Below, one piece after another: positions 58,427-64,000 of a stretch of 64,000 nt of DNA. Position 1 is the first letter of the stretch; each line of letters begins with the position of its first letter. A model generated the notes under the pieces. It saw only the letters and a program-made list of their open reading frames with translations. It was not told where the DNA came from and made no database searches. A program made the position numbers and the translations under genes. The DNA comes from Pacificispira sp002696645. GTDB taxonomy: Bacteria > Pseudomonadota > Alphaproteobacteria > UBA8366 > Aestuariispiraceae. The DNA is taken from NCBI RefSeq assembly GCF_048892425.1, contig NZ_JBLZHU010000002.1, positions 434,001 through 498,000 of the forward strand, read 5' to 3'.

Positions 58427-59041
58427 ATGTCTGATGCATCCCAAAAAGGTGACAAGGCGCTAAAGGTTTTACGCGTTGATTCCAGTGCGCGCGCGGAGAA
58501 TTCGACAACGCGGAAGCTGACAGACTCGCTTCTGTCGCATCTGTCAGAAAGCCATGACCTGGACATCACCCTGCGGAATGTTGCGGAAGGCCTGCCTTTC
58601 GTATCGCCCGATTGGGTCGGTGCGAATTTCACCGATCCCGCAGAGCGGAATACGGAACAAAAGAAGGCTCTGGCGCAATCTGACGCCCTGATCGCAGAAG
58701 TGCGTGCGGCGGATATTCTGGTGATTGGCGTGCCGGTCTATAATTTTGGCGTTCCTGCGGCCTTGAAAGCCTGGATCGATATGATCGCCCGGGCGCGTGA
58801 GACTTTCAAATATACCGAAAACGGCCCCGTTGGTCTGTTGAGTGGCAAGAAGGCCTATCTTGTTGTTGCCTCTGGCGGCACCGAAGTGGAGTCGGGGATT
58901 GATTATGCGACGCCTTACATGAAGCACGTTCTTGGCTTTATTGGTGTTACCGACGTAACCGTGATTGCTGCTGGTCAACAAATGATGGACGAAAAAGCCT
59001 CAGAAAAGGCCGAAAAATCGATTGAAGCTCTGGCCGCCTGA
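58427..59041 (+). CDS. azoR: FMN-dependent NADH-azoreductase
   Basis: A 204-residue flavodoxin-fold quinone/azo reductase. It shows LRVDSSARAENSTTRKLTD (FMN phosphate site), VPVYNFGVPAALKAWIDMIAR and VVASGGTEVESGIDYATPYM, the family's FMN-binding blocks. These enzymes reduce quinones and azo compounds with NADH and protect against electrophiles. GAAAGGA lies at good distance from ATG 58427. It is divergent from rmuC across 237 bases, which contain AATAAT (58312-58317) and ATTATT (58333-58338) as a possible regulator site. Confidence 0.92.
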   Translation: MSDASQKGDKALKVLRVDSSARAENSTTRKLTDSLLSHLSESHDLDITLRNVAEGLPFVSPDWVGANFTDPAERNTEQKKALAQSDALIAEVRAADILVIGVPVYNFGVPAALKAWIDMIARARETFKYTENGPVGLLSGKKAYLVVASGGTEVESGIDYATPYMKHVLGFIGVTDVTVIAAGQQMMDEKASEKAEKSIEALAA

Positions 59042-59225
59042 CCGTTGCGGTGATCGCGCGCCAGGCCAATTGATCCGGCGCTTTCACACCAATGTGAGTC
59101 GACTTGATTCTTGCGCCGCCGCATTCCGGTGTACCGATACTGACAGATCGGTATTCAGGGATGCGGCGGTTTTTGCTCGTGTCCCAACCGGTTCTGATAC
59201 CAACAACAATAGGAACAGCGAGATC

Positions 59226-59618
59226 ATGAGCTTCAAGACACATCTTCTTTCAACGACGATTGCCTCCCTGATGGCCGGGGCGGCATTTGCGGCAGGTGCC
59301 CAGGCCTCTTCGGTTGGCGTAGCGGGCGCCGTTTCAGCGACACCTCTGATGGTCGACGCCCAGCCACAGGAAACCCCGCTTCAAGGCGGCGGTTCGTGCA
59401 ATCCCTGCAACCCTTGTGCGGCCAAGGCTTGTAACCCCTGTAATCCTTGTGCAGCAAAGAATGCCTGTAACCCGTGCAACCCTTGCGCGGCCAAGAATGC
59501 CTGTAACCCGTGCAATCCCTGTGCTGCGAAGAAAAACCCATGTGGCAGTGGTGCAGATAACCCCGATGCCAGCCAAGCATCCATGGATCTGGTGAATATG
59601 GATGCAATCCCTGCCTGA
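59226..59618 (+). CDS. Secreted Cys-repeat protein (CNPCNPCAAK repeats), candidate metal binder
   Basis: A 130-residue protein. Residues 1-28 are a signal peptide (LLSTTIASLMAGAAFAAGAQA). From residue 58 to 104 there are four copies of CNPCNPCAAK plus one or two linker residues, giving twelve cysteines, and a thirteenth follows in NPCGSG. The C-terminal tail is acidic and Cys-free. No cysteine occurs outside this block. Such density suggests metal binding or post-translational modification in the periplasm. I do not recognise a named family. The arrangement recalls bufferin-type copper-binding peptides, but no DUF692-type enzyme is adjacent. A His-rich protein gene follows. Confidence 0.8.
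   Translation: MSFKTHLLSTTIASLMAGAAFAAGAQASSVGVAGAVSATPLMVDAQPQETPLQGGGSCNPCNPCAAKACNPCNPCAAKNACNPCNPCAAKNACNPCNPCAAKKNPCGSGADNPDASQASMDLVNMDAIPA
59397..59537 (+). repeat. Four tandem Cys-repeat units
   Basis: Units begin at 59397 (33 bases), 59430, 59466 and 59502 (36 bases each). Each encodes CNPCNPCAAK. Synonymous differences between units show the repeat is kept at protein level, though the third and fourth are very alike at the DNA level, so unit gain or loss by slippage is likely. Confidence 0.9.
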
Positions 59619-59641
59619 CGCCCCGGCGTCTTGCCCGGATT

Positions 59642-59670
59642 TGAGGCGTCGCATCCCCTGCGACGCCTCA
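59642..59670 (+). terminator. Stable hairpin between the Cys-repeat gene and its neighbour
   Basis: TGAGGCGTCGCA (59642-59653) pairs perfectly with TGCGACGCCTCA (59659-59670) around five bases. A short palindrome GACGCC-CC-GGCGTC (59617-59630) precedes it. There is no T-run, so partial termination or protection of the upstream mRNA from 3' decay is more likely than full termination. Either would raise the Cys-repeat product over the downstream protein. Confidence 0.6.
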
Positions 59671-59739
59671 GTCTTGTGTGAAGCGGCGGGGAATGAAACA
59701 CTTTGCGGATGGATGGTGGATTTGCCCGAGGGACATAGA

Positions 59740-60489
59740 GTGACACCCGATATTTCTGACCCGATGGATGCGACACAAAACCTTGATGCGGCCTTGTCGA
59801 TGCTATCAAAGGCCAGCCTGCGGCGCATGTTGGCGGCGGGGGAAGAGGTGCTGACCTGTCAGCGTGTGCTGCGCAAAACGTCCAGCAATGTCGTAGCGGA
59901 ACTATTGCGCCACCAGGGCACATTCTATGAATGGAACCATTTCCCCGCGGGCGATGCCATCGATTGGGAAACGCATTCGCAATACTATTATCATGCCCAC
60001 CCCAAGGGGGAACGTCCGGGAGAGCACGGACATTTTCATACCTTCCTGCGTTATACCGGCATGCCAAAGGGTGTGGCTCCGGCGCCGCTGGTGCATCCTC
60101 AGGCTCCTAACGACAATCGGATCGGGGCGCATATCATTGCCGTATCGATGGATAAAAAGGGTTATGGGATCAAGATGTTCACGGTCAATCGCTGGGTTAC
60201 GGACGAAACCTGGTATGCTGCGCCAGATGTCGCGCGCATGATCGACAAGTTTGAAATCGATCACACCTTTCCGTCCTGGGCCAGCAATCGCTGGCTGTCG
60301 CATATGCTGATCCTGTTCAAACCCCAGATTCTGTCCTTGCTGGAGCAGCGCGATGCCCGCATCACGACCTGGACGGCTCGCAATCCCGGCCTGGATGTGT
60401 TTGAGGATCGCGCCCTGGAAGTCACATCGGAATGCAAGATCGATGTGGACAAGCAGATCAAGGCGATCCAGGCGGCGCTGGCATCTTAG
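59740..60489 (+). CDS. Uncharacterised His-rich protein, possible partner of the Cys-repeat protein
   Basis: A 249-residue cytoplasmic-looking protein with no signal peptide. I cannot name its family with confidence. It is rich in His and aromatic residues around YYYHAHPKGERPGEHGHFHT (His85, 87, 96, 98 and 100), which looks like a metal-binding or catalytic site; further conserved-looking parts are GTFYEWNHFPAGDAIDWETH and TVNRWVTDETWY. The start is GTG 59740, with GAGGGA six bases upstream; ATG 59764 and ATG 59713 are alternatives with weaker sites. The adjacency to the Cys-repeat gene suggests a shared role, unproven. Confidence 0.75.
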   Translation: MTPDISDPMDATQNLDAALSMLSKASLRRMLAAGEEVLTCQRVLRKTSSNVVAELLRHQGTFYEWNHFPAGDAIDWETHSQYYYHAHPKGERPGEHGHFHTFLRYTGMPKGVAPAPLVHPQAPNDNRIGAHIIAVSMDKKGYGIKMFTVNRWVTDETWYAAPDVARMIDKFEIDHTFPSWASNRWLSHMLILFKPQILSLLEQRDARITTWTARNPGLDVFEDRALEVTSECKIDVDKQIKAIQAALAS

Positions 60490-60497
60490 GAGCTAAA

Positions 60498-60540
60498 TCA
60501 AAAGCGCCGACCCGGCCTGTGACCTGATCGGCGCTTTTGA
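60498..60540. terminator. Bidirectional intrinsic terminator
   Basis: TCAAAAGCGCCGA (60498-60510) and TCGGCGCTTTTGA (60528-60540) form a perfect 13-bp stem with T-runs on both strands. It ends the His-rich gene on the + strand and the tRNA-Ala gene on the - strand. Confidence 0.9.
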
Positions 60541-60543
60541 AAT

Positions 60544-60619
<76 letters not shown>

Positions 60620-60654
60620 ATAAATCTGGCCTGAATACCTGTCCAGACGGGCGG

Positions 60655-60683
60655 AATATCGGTCTGAGGGGCGTTTGTGTCAA
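60655..60683 (-). promoter_or_regulatory. Promoter of tRNA-Ala
   Basis: On the - strand a perfect -35 box TTGACA (60678-60683) is followed after 17 bases by GATATT (60655-60660), four of six matches to the -10 consensus. The predicted start lies about 30 bases before the mature tRNA 5' end. Confidence 0.65.
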
Positions 60684-60821
60684 GGTGTGAAATTGTTGGG
60701 GTTGTACCGCTTTCTGGGATCATGACTTGCGCCGGAAGGTCTTGCGCCTTATCTCTGTTTTTACGGAAATGCAGAGGGGGGTCTCTCCGCACAGTGACAA
60801 CGGCATGGTGGAAGCGGGTCG

Positions 60822-61118
60822 ATGGATATTTTGCTTAACGCCTTGATACAGGTCGTCTTGGTGGCGCTGTCTCTTTATACATGGCTGATCATCGCGTCGG
60901 CGATTTTAAGCTGGTTGGTGGCCTTTAATGTGGTCAATACCAGCAACCGTGTCGTCTATATGATCGGCGATTTTCTGTACCGCCTGACCGAACCAGCCTT
61001 GCGCCCGATCCGGCGTATTTTGCCGAATATGGGGCCAATCGACATCTCACCCATCGTGCTGCTCCTGATCCTGTTCTTCCTGCAGAAAGTACTGACCGAC
61101 GTGGCCTATCGCATCTGA
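60822..61118 (+). CDS. yggT: YggT-family membrane protein
   Basis: A 98-residue protein with two hydrophobic regions and the YggT motifs ASAILSWLVAFNVVNT, LYRLTEPALRPIRRILPNMG and DISPIVLLLILFFLQKVL. In some bacteria relatives are linked to cell division, in plastids to cofactor attachment to cytochrome b6 and to nucleoid distribution; the bacterial role is not settled. GGAAGCGGG precedes the ATG. Its last base overlaps the first base of the next gene. Confidence 0.9.
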   Translation: MDILLNALIQVVLVALSLYTWLIIASAILSWLVAFNVVNTSNRVVYMIGDFLYRLTEPALRPIRRILPNMGPIDISPIVLLLILFFLQKVLTDVAYRI

Positions 61119-61435
61119 TGCCGTTCCGATGGGACGCCGGGCGGGATGTGATGCTGTTGGCCGTCCGCCTGACCCCCAAAGCCTCTGCGGATCGCCTGCA
61201 AGCCATCGCCCAGGATGCCCAGGGTGCACGCCATCTGAAAATCCAGGTGACGGCGGTTCCCGAAGACGGCAAAGCCAACAAGGCGCTGATAAAGCTGTTG
61301 TCGAAGGCGTTGAAATGTCCAAAAACGTCGCTGAGTATCGTATCGGGCACAACGGATCGCACTAAGGTCATTGCGCTGTCAGGGGAAAGAGCGCGGCTGG
61401 AAGACAGCCTTCGCGCGGTCCTTGAGCGGCTTTAA
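61118..61435 (+). CDS. DUF167/UPF0235 (YggU-like) protein
   Basis: A 105-residue protein with VRLTPKASADRLQAI, LKIQVTAVPEDGKANKALIKLL and KTSLSIVSGTTDRTKVI, the DUF167 signatures. Structures of the family show a small alpha/beta fold; function is unknown. It overlaps yggT by one base, the common bacterial yggT-yggU pairing, and precedes folD by 32 bases. Confidence 0.92.
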   Translation: MPFRWDAGRDVMLLAVRLTPKASADRLQAIAQDAQGARHLKIQVTAVPEDGKANKALIKLLSKALKCPKTSLSIVSGTTDRTKVIALSGERARLEDSLRAVLERL

Positions 61436-61467
61436 GACACAAAGACACAATCGGGGGAGCATAGCGC

Positions 61468-62361
61468 ATGGCGGAAGCACAGATCATCGATGGTAAGGCA
61501 TTTGCAGCAGGCCTGCGCGAACGGGTTACAGCCGCGGTCGCCGCCTTGAAGGCCGATCATGGCAAAACGCCTGGCCTAGCGGTCGTGCTGGTCGGGGAAG
61601 ATCCTGCCAGTCAGGTTTATGTCCGCAGCAAGGGCAAACAAACCGTCGAAGCAGGCATGGAAAGCTTCGAGTTCAAGATGGATACCAGCACCGATCAGGA
61701 AACCCTGTTGGCAAAAGTTCGGCAATTGAATGAAGACCCAACGGTCAATGGCATTCTGGTGCAACTGCCCCTGCCCAAGCAGATTGATGAACAGGCGGTG
61801 CTGACCGAAATTAACCCGGATAAGGATGTCGATGGGTTTCATGTGGTCAATGTCGGGCGGTTGAATACGGGAAATCCCAGCGCCTTGGTCCCCTGTACGC
61901 CTTTGGGCTGTGTGCTGCTGCTGCGCGACCATTTCAAGGGCTCTTTAGCGGGCAAGAAAGCCATCGTGCTGGGGCGGTCCAACATCGTTGGAAAGCCGAT
62001 GACGACCCTGTTGGTGCAGGAAAGCTGTACCGTGACCGTTGCGCATTCCCGCACGGTGGATTTGCCCGCAGAAGTCGCTCAGGCTGATATTGTCATTGCT
62101 GCTGTTGGAAAGCCCGAAATGGTGCAGGGGTCCTGGCTAAAGCCCGGTGCGGTGGTGATCGATGTTGGCATTAACCGGATCGACAAGCCCGATGGTGGTA
62201 CGCGCCTGGTTGGGGATGTGGATTTCGCTTCAGCCAGTCCGGTGGCGTCCGCCATTACGCCGGTACCAGGCGGTGTTGGCCCGATGACCATTGCCTGTCT
62301 GTTGCGCAACACGGTCACCGCCTTCTGCCGTCAGAATGGGTATCCGGAACCGGACATGTAA
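61468..62361 (+). CDS. folD: Bifunctional methylenetetrahydrofolate dehydrogenase/cyclohydrolase
   Basis: A 297-residue enzyme that interconverts 5,10-methylene-, 5,10-methenyl- and 10-formyl-tetrahydrofolate using NADP. It shows VGEDPASQVYVRSKGKQ with the catalytic Tyr and Lys, QLPLPKQID, PDKDVDGFHVVNVGRL, GRSNIVGKPMTTLL (NADP site) and PVPGGVGPMTIACLL. The length is normal. It feeds one-carbon units to purine synthesis and can take part in formate use. A strong hairpin terminator follows. Confidence 0.96.
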   Translation: MAEAQIIDGKAFAAGLRERVTAAVAALKADHGKTPGLAVVLVGEDPASQVYVRSKGKQTVEAGMESFEFKMDTSTDQETLLAKVRQLNEDPTVNGILVQLPLPKQIDEQAVLTEINPDKDVDGFHVVNVGRLNTGNPSALVPCTPLGCVLLLRDHFKGSLAGKKAIVLGRSNIVGKPMTTLLVQESCTVTVAHSRTVDLPAEVAQADIVIAAVGKPEMVQGSWLKPGAVVIDVGINRIDKPDGGTRLVGDVDFASASPVASAITPVPGGVGPMTIACLLRNTVTAFCRQNGYPEPDM

Positions 62362-62383
62362 TCCCAGACAAGAACGCATAGAA

Positions 62384-62413
62384 AAACGGGCGGAGACATT
62401 TCTCCGCCCGTTT
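62384..62413. terminator. Bidirectional terminator between folD and the DUF4167 gene
   Basis: AAACGGGCGGAGA (62384-62396) pairs perfectly with TCTCCGCCCGTTT (62401-62413) around a four-base loop. Short T-runs lie on both strands. It serves two convergent genes. Confidence 0.85.
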
Positions 62414-62433
62414 CTATTTGATCCGTCTACCGC

Positions 62434-63276
62434 TTAATCTGCGATGATCGTCATTTCCTGTTGTGCTGGCTCTGAGCTTGCAGGGGCTTCCACAGCGGCA
62501 CCGTCTTCCGAACTGGCAGATTTGCGCGGGGCGCGACGCGGGCGTCCTCGTGGGGCTTTTGGGGCCTCATCCGTATTGGCCGCCGGGGCTGCTGCTGGGG
62601 TGCTGGCCGGCTCTTTGGGTGCCGGATCTGCATCATTATTGGCGGGTTGGTTCTTGGTTTGAGTATCGGCAGAATTTGACGCCGGGGTTTCGCTGCCCTC
62701 CGCCGTATTCTGTTGCGGGCGACGCCCACGGCCGCGACCGCCATTGTTACGCGGGTTATTTCGGCCCCCGTTATTGCCCTGGCCGCCATTGCCCTGGCCG
62801 CCATTGCCCTGGCCGCCATTGCCCTGATTGCCGCCGCCTTGGCCGTTGTTACCCTGACTGTTGTTACCCTGGCCATTGTTGCCATGGCCGCTATTGGCAT
62901 TGCGATTGCCGTTATAGCCGCCGGTATTACCGTCGGCATCGTTGCTGTCGTCGCCATCGTCTTCGTAATTGGTGTCATCAAAGCTGTTCTGCTGATCTGA
63001 TGCAGACTCGTCATGGCTTTGGCGCGGGCGGTCCCCCGTGTTGTTTTCATTCAGGATGCGGTAATAATGCTCCGCATGCTGCAACATGGTTTCTGCCATC
63101 ACGCGGTCCCCGGACCCTTGCGAGTCACGTGCCAGCTGGATGTATTTTTCATACACCTGCGTAGCATTTCCACGAATACGAACGCCCGGTCCGTTAGAAT
63201 CAAAATTCTGACGGGAAGGGTTACTACGCCGGGCATTGTTGCGATGCCGTCCGCGATTTTGTTTTGGATTATTCAC
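62434..63276 (-). CDS. DUF4167 protein with low-complexity Gly/Asn/Gln tail
   Basis: A 280-residue protein. The N-terminal 85 residues are the conserved DUF4167 domain (RGNATQVYEKYIQLARDS, MAETMLQHAEHYYRIL), basic at its start. The rest is low complexity: an Asp-rich stretch, a Gly/Asn/Gln repeat (GGQGN units), an RGRGRR basic patch, and an Ala/Pro tail with APRGRPRR. This composition suggests RNA binding or condensate behaviour. The family is restricted mostly to alphaproteobacteria and often lies beside prmC, as here; the function is not established. Confidence 0.88.
   Translation of the reverse strand: MNNPKQNRGRHRNNARRSNPSRQNFDSNGPGVRIRGNATQVYEKYIQLARDSQGSGDRVMAETMLQHAEHYYRILNENNTGDRPRQSHDESASDQQNSFDDTNYEDDGDDSNDADGNTGGYNGNRNANSGHGNNGQGNNSQGNNGQGGGNQGNGGQGNGGQGNGGQGNNGGRNNPRNNGGRGRGRRPQQNTAEGSETPASNSADTQTKNQPANNDADPAPKEPASTPAAAPAANTDEAPKAPRGRPRRAPRKSASSEDGAAVEAPASSEPAQQEMTIIAD
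62773..62826 (-). repeat. 15-bp tandem repeat inside the DUF4167 gene
   Basis: ATTGCCCTGGCCGCC is repeated three times without change from 62773 to 62817, followed by nine more bases of a fourth unit. On the coding strand each unit adds GGQGN. Perfect identity indicates recent slippage, so copy number may vary between strains without shifting the frame. Confidence 0.9.
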
Positions 63277-63439
63277 GCGTTACCTCTTGAGGTGCGATTG
63301 AATCAAACGAGAGACAAGCTGAACCGTATCGTTGCAGCACCCGGTCAAAATGGGTCGATAAAGTCTTCTCTCTCGGAAAGTCGGTTTCGGAATGCCCATA
63401 ATTACAGGCCGTCCCCCACGAAACGCGACGCACTGCAAC

Positions 63440-64000
63440 CTAGCCCTTTGCCCGGTCCTTTCCAAGTGTTTTTTTTAAGGCTGTCGTGTCTGGTTTCTGC
63501 CCCAGCACGACACGGTCCCGCCCGGCAGTGTCTTGATGACACGATATGCGTAAAAAACCGGCCTTATTCAGCAGATTTGGGACAGTTTGACCCTGATCCC
63601 AGCCAATTTCCAGGGCAATCCAGCCGCCGGGGCGCAACACTTTTGGCGCCGTTTCAATAATCGCGCGATAGGCATCCAAACCATCTGTGCCGCCATCCAG
63701 GGCTAGAATGGGATCATGATCCCGCACAGCAGGGTCCAGATGCTGAATTTCCCCCTGAACGATGTAAGGCGGGTTGGAGACCAGGATATCGATCGATTGT
63801 GGCTGTAGAGCCGACAGCCAGTCACTTTCAACAAGGCGAACGCGACCGGAAAGACCCAGGGCGTCCGCATTGGATTGCGCTGTTTTCAGCGCCTCAATGG
63901 AAATGTCCAGGCCTGTGCCTGTTGCCAAAGGGCGGTCATGCAGCAATGCCAGTATCAGGCAGCCGGTTCCGGTTCCTATATCAGCAATGTCGCATGTCTG
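63440..64000 (-). CDS. prmC: Peptide chain release factor N5-glutamine methyltransferase (partial, N-terminus outside)
   Basis: The frame enters at the window edge and reads CDIADIGTGTGCLILAL, the S-adenosylmethionine-binding motif I, followed by VSNPPYIVQGEIQHLDPAVR with the catalytic NPPY motif, and GGTDGLDAYRAIIE. PrmC methylates the Gln of the GGQ loop of RF1 and RF2. The N-terminal helical domain is cut off by the end of the window. The last part of the visible protein is EIGWDQGQTVPNLL and a basic tail. It is upstream of the DUF4167 gene on the same strand. Confidence 0.92.
   Translation of the reverse strand, partial: QTCDIADIGTGTGCLILALLHDRPLATGTGLDISIEALKTAQSNADALGLSGRVRLVESDWLSALQPQSIDILVSNPPYIVQGEIQHLDPAVRDHDPILALDGGTDGLDAYRAIIETAPKVLRPGGWIALEIGWDQGQTVPNLLNKAGFLRISCHQDTAGRDRVVLGQKPDTTALKKTLGKDRAKG

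Noticed and set aside
59226..60489. Calling the Cys-repeat gene a bufferin (BufA) or a methanobactin precursor
   Set aside because: No DUF692-type (MNIO) or matching partner enzyme lies beside it, and the CNPC repeat differs from the known precursors. Only the general resemblance is noted.

Overview
The window is a chromosomal segment of an alphaproteobacterium. The str/S10/spc/alpha ribosomal super-operon runs in one direction from base 1 to about 18.8 kb. It is followed by genes typical of alphaproteobacteria: a mitochondrial-type ATP12 F1-assembly chaperone, a DUF4167 RNA-binding-like protein next to prmC, the rluC-HAD pair, and a zinc-ribbon adenylate kinase. The order cannot be fixed from the sequence; a free-living, Rhodospirillales-like bacterium fits. 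No prophage, CRISPR array, insertion sequence or rRNA gene was seen.

Layout. 1-15975: the end of rpsL, then rpsG-fusA-tuf-rpsJ through rplO, secY and adk. 16044-18864: a strong sigma70-type promoter, a long leader, rpsM-rpsK-rpoA-rplQ and a clear intrinsic terminator. 18949-24655: an HtrA protease, RarA, a TerC-family membrane protein, CrcB, RluC and a HAD phosphatase. 24655-29994: a 1000-residue AsmA-like protein with an exact 78-residue repeat, a GGDEF diguanylate cyclase on the opposite strand, and ATP12. 30062-32870: a TmpA/TmpB-like oxygenase pair (candidate trimethylaminoethylphosphonate breakdown) with a divergent LysR regulator. 32962-37493: propionyl-CoA carboxylase subunits pccB and pccA, separated by nearly 1 kb of palindromic repeats around a GIY-YIG nuclease gene. 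37549-44843: an MFS transporter, a TauE-like exporter, a trypsin-like protease and a large hybrid histidine kinase. 44850-49588: formaldehyde detoxification genes (fghA with DUF427; adhC with a lipid kinase) around an unknown gene preceded by a consensus sigma54 promoter. 49671-52962: an HpcH/HpaI aldolase, a DUF4399 protein, a double-CAP-domain protein and the Mrp iron-sulfur carrier. 53265-58189: four SPFH/NfeD-type membrane genes (hflK, hflC, qmcA-like, nfeD-like) and rmuC. 58427-60489: an azoreductase, a secreted Cys-repeat protein and a His-rich partner. 60544-64000: tRNA-Ala(CGC), yggT, yggU, folD, DUF4167 and the start-truncated prmC.

The most interesting candidates for undescribed biology are three. 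First, the secreted CNPCNPCAAK-repeat protein and its His-rich downstream neighbour (59226-60489), separated by a 12-bp hairpin. Second, the GIY-YIG nuclease embedded in REP-like palindromes with approximately 100-bp direct repeats 562 bp apart, interrupting the pcc locus. Third, the orphan gene at 46280 under a textbook -24/-12 promoter. The TmpAB-LysR cassette is a described pathway but is easily misannotated as gamma-butyrobetaine dioxygenase plus HD phosphohydrolase.

All functional calls come from reading motifs and gene order by eye; no database search was possible.
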